DNA from: Flavobacterium chilense
GTDB lineage: Bacteria > Bacteroidota > Bacteroidia > Flavobacteriales > Flavobacteriaceae
DNA length: 64,000 nt
Direction: 5' to 3'
Assembly (NCBI RefSeq): GCF_001602525.1
Contig: NZ_LSYT01000007.1
Location: 1-64,000, forward strand
The notes beneath the pieces were generated by a model. The model had not been told where the DNA came from and searched no databases. It saw only the letters and a program-made list of their open reading frames with translations. This document shows, piece by piece, positions 42,256 through 51,900 of this stretch (its first letter is position 1; each line of letters begins with the position of its first letter). The translations under genes were made by a program, and so were the position numbers.

Positions 42256-44283
42256 CTATAACAATCCCGCTCTTTTTAATAAAGCTTCCGGTTTTGGCTC
42301 CTGACCTCTGAAACGTTTGTACAAAATCATTGGGTGTTCTGTTCCTCCTTTTGAGAGTACATTGTCTTTGAATTTTGCTGCAACTTCAGGATTAAAGATT
42401 CCTTTTTCCTGAAAGTATTCAAAAGCATCGGCATCCAGAACCTCAGCCCATTTGTAGCTGTAATATCCGGATGAATAACCGCCCTGAAAAATATGAGAAA
42501 AAGCCGTACTCATTGCATTTTCTTTTACATCAGGATACAATTGCGTGTTGGCAAACTGTTCTGTTTCGAAAGCCTTTAGGTCTGAAATATTGGTTGGATC
42601 TTGTCCGTGCCATGCCATATCTAATAATCCGAAACTTAACTGACGCAAAGTAGCGATACCTTCCTGGAAACTCGCACTTTCTTTAATTTTCTGAACATAT
42701 TCTATCGGGATAATTTCTCCGGTTTCATAATGATTCGCAAACAAAGCTAAAGCTTCCGGTTCGTAACACCAATTCTCCATAATCTGACTTGGTAATTCTA
42801 CAAAATCCCAGAAAACAGAAGTTCCGGATAAACTAGGATAAACGGTGTTCGCCAGCATTCCATGTAAACCATGACCAAACTCATGGAATAAAGTAGTTAC
42901 TTCATTAAAGGTCAATAAAGACGGTTTTGTTTCGGTTGGCTTGGTAAAATTACAAACATTCGAAATATGTGGTCTTTCGTTTACGCCGTCTTTTATAGAT
43001 TGCGATTTGAATGAAGTCATCCAGGCACCGTTTCTTTTTCCTTTTCTCGGGAAGAAATCAGCGTAAAAAATCGAAACCAAATTGTTTTCAGCGTCTGTTA
43101 CTTCGTAGGTCGAAACTTCTTCGTGGTATTTATCAATATCAAAAACTTCGGTAAAAGTTAATCCATATAATTTTTTGGCAACAGTAAAGGCGCCTTCTAA
43201 AACTTTCTCTAATTGAAAATAAGGTTTTAGTTTTTCATCATCTAAATTAAAAAGCTGTTGTTTTAATTTTTCAGAATAATAAGCACCATCCCATTTTTCT
43301 AATTCTTCGATTCCATCTAATTCTTTGGCGAAAGCGGTTAATTCAGCAAATTCTTTTTGAGCTGCCGGTTTAGCTTTTGCCAATAAATCATTTAAGAAAG
43401 AGAAAACGTTCTCCGGACTTTCTGCCATTCTTTCTTCCAGAACAAAATGAGCGTGTGTTTTATAACCTAACAAATTGGCTCTTTCAAAACGCAATTTGGC
43501 AATTTTTAATACATTTTCCTGATTGTCAAATTCGTTATTCTGAAATGCTTTTGCTCCAAAAGCGATTGCCATTTTTTTACGTAATTCACGATTGTCTGCA
43601 TACGTCAGAAACGGAATATAACTTGGATGATCTAAAGTAAAAATCCACCCTTCTTTTTCCTGACTTTTAGCCAATAATCTTGCAGCTTCAATAGTTCCTT
43701 CCGGTAATCCGGCTAAATCTTTTTCATCTGTTAAATGCAATTCAAAAGCATTGGTTTCTGCCAGAACATTTTCGCCAAATTGTAAGCTTAACTTTGACAA
43801 TTCCTTGTCAATTTCTCTTAACTGATCTTTTTTATCTTCTGGTAAATTCGCTCCGTTTCTTGAAAAGCTTTTGTATTTTTTATCTAAAAGCGTGGTTTGT
43901 TCCGGATTTAGGTTAAGAGTTTCTTTTTGATCGTAAACTGCTTTTATTTTAGCAAACAAAGCAGCGTTTAACGTAATGTCATTTCCAAATTCAGATAATA
44001 AAGGCGAAACTTCCTGAGCGATTTTCTGCATTTCATCATTGGTCTCTGCCGAATTCAAATTGAAGAAAATACTGGAAAGACGATCTAAAACATCGCCCGA
44101 AAAATCCATGGCAACAACAGTGTTTTCAAAAGTTGGCGCTTCCGGATTGTTTACAATAGCATCAATTTCGGCTTTAGCCAAAGCAATAGCTTCCTGAAAA
44201 GCAGGAAAATAATCTTCGATTTTAATTTGCGAAAAAGGTGCTGTATTATATTTGGTATTAAAATATTGTGTTAAGATGCTCAT
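42256..44283 (-). CDS. M3 family metallopeptidase (oligopeptidase A/Dcp-like)
   Basis: The 675-residue zinc peptidase has the active-site motif LFHEFGHGLHG (around 465) and downstream FVELPSQIMENW with the third ligand Glu. The size matches oligopeptidase A or peptidyl-dipeptidase Dcp. With no signal peptide it is cytoplasmic and degrades short peptides. Dcp and OpdA cannot be told apart without comparison. Confidence 0.93.
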   Translation of the reverse strand: MSILTQYFNTKYNTAPFSQIKIEDYFPAFQEAIALAKAEIDAIVNNPEAPTFENTVVAMDFSGDVLDRLSSIFFNLNSAETNDEMQKIAQEVSPLLSEFGNDITLNAALFAKIKAVYDQKETLNLNPEQTTLLDKKYKSFSRNGANLPEDKKDQLREIDKELSKLSLQFGENVLAETNAFELHLTDEKDLAGLPEGTIEAARLLAKSQEKEGWIFTLDHPSYIPFLTYADNRELRKKMAIAFGAKAFQNNEFDNQENVLKIAKLRFERANLLGYKTHAHFVLEERMAESPENVFSFLNDLLAKAKPAAQKEFAELTAFAKELDGIEELEKWDGAYYSEKLKQQLFNLDDEKLKPYFQLEKVLEGAFTVAKKLYGLTFTEVFDIDKYHEEVSTYEVTDAENNLVSIFYADFFPRKGKRNGAWMTSFKSQSIKDGVNERPHISNVCNFTKPTETKPSLLTFNEVTTLFHEFGHGLHGMLANTVYPSLSGTSVFWDFVELPSQIMENWCYEPEALALFANHYETGEIIPIEYVQKIKESASFQEGIATLRQLSFGLLDMAWHGQDPTNISDLKAFETEQFANTQLYPDVKENAMSTAFSHIFQGGYSSGYYSYKWAEVLDADAFEYFQEKGIFNPEVAAKFKDNVLSKGGTEHPMILYKRFRGQEPKPEALLKRAGLL

Positions 44284-44289
44284 AGTGTT

Positions 44290-44400
44290 ATTGTGTTACG
44301 CAAAGTTTCATTAAGAAGGCGCAGAGCTTCGCAAAGTTTAGAAAAAAAATGTTTAAATCATTCTTTGTGAATCTTTGTGTCTGTTTTGTGAATCTCTGTG
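44290..44400. repeat. GCAAAG-type intergenic repeat
   Basis: ACGCAAAGTTTCATTAAGAAG and AGCTTCGCAAAGTTTAG face AATCTTTGTGTCTGTTTTGTG and AATCTCTGTGAAATT. The words belong to the same family as 7486 and 57085. Confidence 0.55.
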
Positions 44401-44408
44401 AAATTAAC

Positions 44409-44894
44409 TTATTTATTTAGACCTTCAGCCGCTTTATTAACCGCTGCTTTCAATTCTTCTTTATAAGAAATAATAGTGTCAAGCACTTTTTTATCGTGAC
44501 TTCCGATGATTTGTGCTGCTAAGATTCCTGCATTTTTTGCTCCGTTTAAGGCAACTGTCGCTACAGGAACTCCGCCCGGCATTTGCAGAATCGATAATAC
44601 CGAATCCCAGCCATCGATAGAATTACTTGATTTTACAGGAACTCCAATTACAGGAAGTGGAGACATTGAAGCTACCATTCCGGGTAAATGTGCAGCACCA
44701 CCAGCTCCGGCAATAATAACCGAAATGCCGCGAGTATGTGCATTTTTGCTGAAATCAAATAATTTCTCCGGTGTTCTGTGCGCCGAAACGATATCGACTT
44801 CAACTTCTACATTAAATTGTTTTAATATGTCGATGGCATCCTGCATAACTGGCATGTCTGAGATGCTTCCCATTATAATGGCTACTTTGCTCAT
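44409..44894 (-). CDS. purE: 5-(carboxyamino)imidazole ribonucleotide mutase
   Basis: The 161-residue PurE rearranges N5-CAIR to CAIR in purine synthesis. The motif GSISDMPVMQDA and SAHRTP and the AGGAAHLPGMVASMSPLPVIGVPV block carry the active-site His and Ser. The partner purK is encoded 330 bp upstream on the same strand, separated by a small membrane-protein gene. Confidence 0.97.
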   Translation of the reverse strand: MSKVAIIMGSISDMPVMQDAIDILKQFNVEVEVDIVSAHRTPEKLFDFSKNAHTRGISVIIAGAGGAAHLPGMVASMSPLPVIGVPVKSSNSIDGWDSVLSILQMPGGVPVATVALNGAKNAGILAAQIIGSHDKKVLDTIISYKEELKAAVNKAAEGLNK

Positions 44895-44962
44895 GTGTTT
44901 TTTGTTTCAGGTTTAAAGTTTAAAGTTTTGTTGTAACTGAAAACTGTTTTTATTTTGTTGGT

Positions 44963-45178
44963 TTATGATCTTAATTTAAGTAAAATTGTATAAATCAGAA
45001 ATAAAAAGAAAAATATTAATGCTAAGGTACATATGACGAGAATTATAAATAAAATGAAACTTTTTATTCTTTCGCCCTTATATTCGTATTTGTTTGTGAA
45101 TTTTTCAAAATGAATTTCAAACAAATTTGATTTGTCATCTAAACTAAGAAGATTCATTAATATTTCTACAAAATCCAT
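44963..45178 (-). CDS. Small membrane protein between purE and purK
   Basis: The 71-residue product has a charged N-terminal half (about 1-35) and one long hydrophobic helix with repeated Ile/Leu/Phe (about 38-65). It has no recognised domain. It lies on the same strand between purK and purE with 40-70 bp gaps, so it is probably co-transcribed. The reading frame is open and plausible, but there is no homology evidence here. Confidence 0.45.
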   Translation of the reverse strand: MDFVEILMNLLSLDDKSNLFEIHFEKFTNKYEYKGERIKSFILFIILVICTLALIFFFLFLIYTILLKLRS

Positions 45179-45220
45179 TAAGACTAATAAATTGGTTTAT
45201 TTGTTAACTGACCACTAAAA

Positions 45221-46378
45221 TTACTGACCACTGATCACTTTAATAGTGTTCTTAACTTCCTCAGCAATTCGTCTTGCTTCGTTCATATTCTCGTTGACAA
45301 TCGTAACGTGTCCCATTTTTCTAAAAGGGCGTGTTTGTTTTTTACCGTAAATATGCGGTGTAACGCCATTCCATCCTAAAATGGTTTCGATATTTTCGTA
45401 AACAACATCTCCGGAAAAACCTTCGGCACCTACCAAATTTACCATAATTCCGGCAACTTTGCTGTCTGTGTTTCCTAACGGAAGATCTAAAATAGCACGT
45501 AAATGATTTTCGAATTGTGAAGTATAACTTGCTTCGATAGAATAATGTCCTGAATTGTGCGGACGCGGTGCTACCTCGTTTACCAGAATTTCATCATCGT
45601 TGGTTTGGAACATTTCAACAGCCAAAAGTCCAACATGATTAAATTTCTCCGAAACATTCAAGGCAATTGCTCTTGCTTTTTCGGCTACTTTTTCATCGAT
45701 TCTGGCAGGACAAATTACATATTCTACCTGATTGGCTTCCGGGTGAAATTCCATTTCGACAACCGGATAAGTTTTGATTTCTCCTGATGGATTTCTGCAA
45801 ACAATTACAGCCAATTCATTTTTGAACGGAACCATAGTCTCTGCAATACATTCTACATTTGGTAAATCATCCATATCAGAAATCTGACGAATTACTTTTA
45901 CGCCATTTCCGTCGTAACCAAATTCAGTACATTTCCATACAAACGGAATTGTGATTTCATTATTTCCAACTGATTTTTGTAAATGTGCCGGACTTTCAAA
46001 ACGTAAATAGGCAGCTGTTGGAATATTACTTTCGATATAAAAATCTTTTTGGGTTCCTTTATTCTGAATTCCCTTTAAGGTTTTTGGAGAAGGATATACT
46101 TTTAAGCCTTCATTTTCAAGTTGTGTTAAAGCTTCAAGATTTACCAGTTCGATTTCAAAAGTCAGAACATCGACTTGCTTTCCAAAATTGTAAACGGTTT
46201 CATAATCCATCAAATCGCCCTGAAAGAATTTATTACAGGCAATTTTACTTGGAGCTTCATCGCTCGGATCTAAAACATAAGTTTGTATATCAAATTTTCG
46301 GGTGTCAGATAACAGCATTTTGCCCAATTGTCCTCCGCCTAATATTCCTAATTTAAAATCAGAAGAAAAATAATTCAT
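45221..46378 (-). CDS. purK: 5-(carboxyamino)imidazole ribonucleotide synthase
   Basis: The 385-residue ATP-grasp enzyme converts AIR, bicarbonate and ATP to N5-CAIR. The N-terminal LGILGGGQLGKMLL and the ATP-grasp motifs KCTEFGYDGNGV and the metal-site NEVAPRPHNSGHYSIEA are complete. It supplies the substrate of purE downstream. Confidence 0.96.
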   Translation of the reverse strand: MNYFSSDFKLGILGGGQLGKMLLSDTRKFDIQTYVLDPSDEAPSKIACNKFFQGDLMDYETVYNFGKQVDVLTFEIELVNLEALTQLENEGLKVYPSPKTLKGIQNKGTQKDFYIESNIPTAAYLRFESPAHLQKSVGNNEITIPFVWKCTEFGYDGNGVKVIRQISDMDDLPNVECIAETMVPFKNELAVIVCRNPSGEIKTYPVVEMEFHPEANQVEYVICPARIDEKVAEKARAIALNVSEKFNHVGLLAVEMFQTNDDEILVNEVAPRPHNSGHYSIEASYTSQFENHLRAILDLPLGNTDSKVAGIMVNLVGAEGFSGDVVYENIETILGWNGVTPHIYGKKQTRPFRKMGHVTIVNENMNEARRIAEEVKNTIKVISGQ

Positions 46379-46589
46379 TGTAGTTGTGTTTTTGCAAAGA
46401 TACTTGATAAAATAGAAATGCCAATTTATTGTGTATTGAATTGCTGTTTTTTCATTTTAATAAGTCAAAAAAAACGATCCTTTAAAATGTTAAAATTTTT
46501 TAAAATATCTGGTTTGAAAATTTTGTTTAGTAGGTGTGAATTCCGTACGTTTGGCATCATTTTTAACCGCCGTTGATTTAATAAAGTAC

Positions 46590-47648
46590 ATGACCACAAA
46601 CGATTGGGCAAAACATCTTGAAAAGTTTCTTTTTTTATTAAAAGATGACTTTTTTGAATTACCATATCTGGCCAATTCTCCTCAATTGATGTTAGACAGT
46701 CTTATCAAAACGCCCATAATTAAACATAATGCCTTAAAGCAAATTATTTCTTCTGATAATGCTTTTTGGAAAGGTAAAATGCGCTATCGAAAAATAGAAG
46801 ATGGTTTCTGGATTTTAGAGACCAATATTGAACTTAAAGAAAATATTCTCGCCAAAGCAACTTATACTAAAGATCACTTAAAGGATTATTACATATTATC
46901 GTTTTCTGTTTTCGAATATAAATTTCCTTTTAAAGATGCTGATCCAATAACTTTACTAAGTACCTGTTGGACTTTTCATAAACCCGAAACTGAAGTAGCG
47001 ACCTATTTTTATAAAGGTACGCAAGGCAAATTCTTTAATATAGCGATGAACAAAGAATGGGTTGATCAGAATATTAAATCGGGTAAATTTTGCGGGAAAG
47101 GTATATTAGAAAGTTTTTTTAATACCCAAAAAGGATTTTATACCTGGCTCGATATTGCCCCAAAGGCACATTTGATTTCTAAAAAAATATCAAAAATTCT
47201 GGAAGCTGAAGATGAAATACATCTTAATACTACGGAATTGCGTAAATCTTCTATGAAGTTAATTAAGGAATTTTTTACGCATTCGTTTCAGGACAGCCGT
47301 ATTGCAGATAATATTTCGTTAAGCAACTTAGACTATTATCATGTTGCAAAAGCCGAGAAAATGATTTTGCACAATTTGCAGTCAGCATTTTTAGGTATTG
47401 ATAAAATTGCCGATGAGGTAAATACTTCTCCAACAAAATTGAAAGCTAATTTTAAAATTGTATTTGGATTTTCAATGCTGCAATATCATAAGGAGAAAAA
47501 TATGCTTCTTGCGAAACAATTGCTTCAAAATTCTGAAGTCGAAATTCAGATAATTTCGGCGATTACAGGTTATGAAAGTGCCAGTAAATTTACGGCAGCC
47601 TTTAAGAAAAGATTTGGCGAATTACCATCCGTTTTTAGAGGGAATTAA
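46590..47648 (+). CDS. AraC-type helix-turn-helix regulator, first of a tandem pair
   Basis: The 352-residue protein has a long N-terminal domain (about 1-255) with no recognised family and a C-terminal AraC-type double HTH (about 265-350; LGIDKIADEVNTSPTKLKANFKIVFG, IISAITGYESASKFTAAFKKRFG). The open frame can start at a GTG (46536), but the ATG at 46590 agrees with the start of the paralogue. The second gene follows 17 bp downstream and is clearly homologous. The ligand is unknown. Confidence 0.85.
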   Translation: MTTNDWAKHLEKFLFLLKDDFFELPYLANSPQLMLDSLIKTPIIKHNALKQIISSDNAFWKGKMRYRKIEDGFWILETNIELKENILAKATYTKDHLKDYYILSFSVFEYKFPFKDADPITLLSTCWTFHKPETEVATYFYKGTQGKFFNIAMNKEWVDQNIKSGKFCGKGILESFFNTQKGFYTWLDIAPKAHLISKKISKILEAEDEIHLNTTELRKSSMKLIKEFFTHSFQDSRIADNISLSNLDYYHVAKAEKMILHNLQSAFLGIDKIADEVNTSPTKLKANFKIVFGFSMLQYHKEKNMLLAKQLLQNSEVEIQIISAITGYESASKFTAAFKKRFGELPSVFRGN

Positions 47649-47665
47649 AATTAGAGTAACAATAT

Positions 47666-48727
47666 ATGAATGTAGGGAAATGGGTTAAATTTATAAAAGA
47701 GAATATAAATTTTTATAAGGACGGTTTTTTTGAATTACCGTATTTATCAAATTCTCCTGAAATTATTGTAAAAAGTATTGTCAATTCTCCATCAGTAAAA
47801 CATGTTGTAGAAGAACAGGCAGTTTATAGAAATAATCCTTTTTCTAAAGGCGTTATGCGTTATCGTGAAATCGAAGACGGTTTTTGGATAATAGCTACCA
47901 GTATCACTTTTAAGAAGAATGTGATGCTTAAAGCGATTTACGATGAAGAATTTCCTAGCGATTTTTATACCCTTACATTTTCGGTTTTTGACAGCGAGGT
48001 AAAATTGCAGAATACATTTGCTGATAAAACACCTTTTTCCAGTAAATATTGGGGGTTTAAAAAACCGGGAACACCTGTTGGAGCTTATTTTTACAAAGGT
48101 TCTGTTTGCGAATTTTATTTGTATGCTTTTAGTAAAGACTGGGCAGAGCATAATTTTTCTTTTCATGCACTTCCGGAAGAAAATCATATTAAAAAGTTCC
48201 TGAATTCAGATAATGGTTTTATCACCTATCAGAATATCGTTCCAAATGCAGCAGAATTATCAAAAGAGATTTTGACTAATCTGGAAAATAATAAAAAAGA
48301 TTTGTTTAGTAAGTCGATTTTAAAAACGCAGGCCTTTCAATTAGTCTCAACTTTTTTTAAGAATGCTTTTTTGGATCAGCGGGAAGGTAATTATTCTCCA
48401 ATTGAAACTCCTGATTACAGAAAAATAGCAAAAGCTGAAAAACTACTCCTGGATACAATTACCGAACCTTTTTTGGGAGTAGAATTTATTGCAGACAAAG
48501 TAGGCATGTCTGCTACAAAACTCAAATTAACTTTTAAATCTGTTCATGGTATTTCGATGATGCAATACCATAAAGAAAAAAAACTGCTTCTTGCCATGCA
48601 GATGATTCAAAACACCGATTTGCAGATAAAAAATATTGCTTTGGCAACGGGATATAAAAGTTCCAGCAAGTTTACGGCAAATTTTAAAAAACGTTTTGGA
48701 AAAATGCCTTCGGAAATACGGTCTTAA
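47666..48727 (+). CDS. AraC-type helix-turn-helix regulator, second of a tandem pair
   Basis: The 353-residue protein aligns end to end with its neighbour: DGFFELPYLSNSPE against DDFFELPYLANSPQ, and MRYREIEDGFWIIATSI against MRYRKIEDGFWILETNI. The HTH regions share MLQYHKEK or MMQYHKEK. The N-terminal domain may bind a ligand and contains aromatic-rich motifs. The pair arose by tandem duplication and could form a heterodimer. Confidence 0.85.
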   Translation: MNVGKWVKFIKENINFYKDGFFELPYLSNSPEIIVKSIVNSPSVKHVVEEQAVYRNNPFSKGVMRYREIEDGFWIIATSITFKKNVMLKAIYDEEFPSDFYTLTFSVFDSEVKLQNTFADKTPFSSKYWGFKKPGTPVGAYFYKGSVCEFYLYAFSKDWAEHNFSFHALPEENHIKKFLNSDNGFITYQNIVPNAAELSKEILTNLENNKKDLFSKSILKTQAFQLVSTFFKNAFLDQREGNYSPIETPDYRKIAKAEKLLLDTITEPFLGVEFIADKVGMSATKLKLTFKSVHGISMMQYHKEKKLLLAMQMIQNTDLQIKNIALATGYKSSSKFTANFKKRFGKMPSEIRS

Positions 48728-48993
48728 TCACTGTAAAATTCTTTCTTTTCAGGGCTTTACCAATCATAAACTGTATTTTTTTTGATGACTTTATCAACAC
48801 CGTAGTTATACCTGTTTTTATTTTTATTTCATTGTTTTTCAGGTTTTTACATTTGCTCTTTCTTAAGTTTTAAACATGCTGTTTTGTTTAGCAAATTGTG
48901 CTGGTCGTTTCGGGCTATTGATGTGTCCGAATGGGCTATTCGACGATTTTATTTCAATATATTTTTGCGACTAAATAATCTAAACAAACCAGT

Positions 48994-51900
48994 ATGAAAT
49001 TAAAATTACTCTTTTTAGTGAGTGTCATATTTCTTTTTTGCAATATGATACACGCTCAAAATCCTCCTATTGTAAAAACAAAAAACATTACTGTCAAGCT
49101 GGATGCTGCCGGAAATGTTACAGTGAATGCTTTAGATGTGGATAACGGATCTACTGATAACACCGGAATCGCCAGTTATATGCTGACAACTTCTGATGCC
49201 GGTACTGTTTGCGCTACAGCAATTGAGGGCAATGACTTGAATATTACAGCTCCAACGGGTTCAATATTTACAACTGTAGATTTTGCAAGTTACGGAACAC
49301 CAAACGGAAGTTGTGGCAGTTTTAGTCTCAGTTCCTGCCATTCGGCGAATAGTCAGTCAGTGGTTTCATCTTATTTGATAAATAAAAATTCAGCTACTAT
49401 ACCTGCTAATAATACTGTTTTTTTGGGTGATCCTTGTGGTAACATAGGGAAAAGGCTTTATGTAAGTGCTTCTTATGAACCAACTGCGGCAACCTTAAAA
49501 CCTTCTTTAAGTTTTAATTGTTCAAACATTGGTGATAATACGGTCACTTTGGTTGTTACAGATACAGACGGAAATAAAAGTTATGCAACAGCGACAATTA
49601 AGGTTATAGATGATATTGCGCCAATTATAACGTGCCCTGCTAATATCTCTGTTAATAATGATGCAGGCAAATGTGGTGCGGTTGTTACTTTTGCTACGCC
49701 ATCTTTTACTGATAATTGTGGCAGTAATGGATTACCGGTAGTACTTACGTTTACAAATGCTGGTGCATTAGAAAGGTTTGGACCAACTCAGGCACAATGT
49801 GATGGTGTTTATGGTGCGGGAGTTGTTACTATAAATACTCAGGGAATTCAGGAATGGAAAGTTCCTACTACAGGTAAATATTCAATACGTGCCTTAGGTG
49901 CTCAAGGAGGTTTAAATTCAGTAAATACGATAGCAAAACCAGGTTTAGGTGCAGACATGTATGGAGAGTTTAATCTTGTTGCCGGAGATGTCCTTAAAAT
50001 TTTAGTGGGACAAACAGGTGGTGAGACAAATATAGCTTGTACAGCTGCATACCGAGCTTCAGGTGGTGGTGGTGGATCTTTTGTTACTACTAGTTCTAAT
50101 GTTCCTTTAATTGTTGCCGGTGGTGGAAATGGAGTGGGATGGCAGTCATTCACTGCAAATGGTCCCGGAGCTAAAGTAACCAACACCGGAACCGGCGGTG
50201 GTACTAAAAAGGGACGTGCAGGTAGTGGCGGTGGTTTAGTAGGTAATGGTATATCTTACAGAGGGGCCGATTTTGGACTTTCTTTTATTAATGGTGGTGC
50301 TGGTGGTGATCGTTCTCAATGTTTTAGTGGTGTAGGAGGATTTGGAGGAGGATCAGGTTCTGAATATGAAGGTGGAGCCGGAGGCGGATATACAGGAGGG
50401 AATTCTGTTACAACAAATAGTTATAGTGATCCTAACCTTGATGATGGAGCAGGATCTTTTAATGCTGGTACAAATCAAACCAATATCGGGAATGCAAATT
50501 CCGGAATGGGTAAAGTAGTGATTACTTTATTATCATCTCCACTTGTGCCCTCTCAAACTGATGTTACAGGATTGACTTCGGGTTCTCTGTTTCCAGTAGG
50601 AACTACAACTTTAAAATATAAGATAACAGACAAAAGTGGTAATACTAGTACAGAATGTTCGTTTGACATTACTGTAACTGACAATCAAAAACCGGTAATT
50701 GTTTCAAATGGAAATAAAAATGTAAATGTTGATGCAGATGTTTGCGGTGCAAACGTAACAGTTTCAGCTACAGCAACAGATAATTGTACTGTTGGAACCC
50801 CAACCGGAGTGAGAAGTGATGCTAAATTACTTACGGATGTTTATCCTGTAGGAACAACAACAATTGCCTGGAACGTAACAGATGTTAATGGGAATAATGC
50901 TCTTGAAGTTATTCAAACTGTAATTGTAACAGACAATCAAAAACCAGTAATTGTTTCAAACGGAAATAAAAATATAAATGTTGACACAGATGTTTGTGGT
51001 GCCAACGTAACAGTTTCAGCATCTGCAACAGATAATTGTACCGTTGGAACCCCAACAGGAGTACGAAGTGATGCTAAATTACTTACTGATGTTTATCCTG
51101 TGGGAACAACAACAATCAACTGGAATGTAACAGATGTTAACGGAAATGATGCTGTTGAAGTTATTCAAACGGTAACCGTAACAGATAATCAAATTCCGGT
51201 GATTACTTCAAATGGTGATCAAAATGTAAATGTTGACACAGATGTTTGCGGTGCTAACGTAACCGTTTCGGCAACAGCTACAGACAATTGTACTGTTGGA
51301 ACTCCAGCCGGAGTAAGAAGTGACGCCAAATTACTTACTGATGTTTATCCTGTAGGAACAACAACAATTGCCTGGAATGTAACAGATGTTAACGGAAATG
51401 ATGCTGTCGAAGTTATTCAAACCGTAACGGTAACAGATAATCAAGTTCCGGTGATTACTTCAAATGGAGATCAAAATGTAAATGTTGACACAGATGTTTG
51501 TGGTGCCAACGTAACAGTTTCAGCATCTGCAACAGACAATTGTACTGTTGGAACTCCAGCCGGAGTAAGAAGTGATGCCAAATTACTTACTGATGTTTAT
51601 CCTGTAGGAACAACAACAATTACCTGGAATGTAACAGATGTTAACGGGAACGATGCTGTTGAAGTTATTCAAACCATAATAGTAACAGATAATCAAATTC
51701 CGGTGATTACTTCAAATGGTGATCAAAATGTAAATATTGATACCAATCTTTGTGGAGCAAACGTAACGGTTTCGGCATCGGCAACAGATAATTGTTCAGT
51801 TGGAATTCCAACCGGAGTAAGAAGTGATGCCAAATTACTTACGGATTTGTATCCAGTAGGAACAACAACAATCAAATGGAATGTAAAAGATGTTAACGGA

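Noticed and set aside
46465..46675. Two minus-strand frames upstream of the first AraC gene
   Set aside because: They overlap the start of the AraC-type gene and have no family-like sequence.
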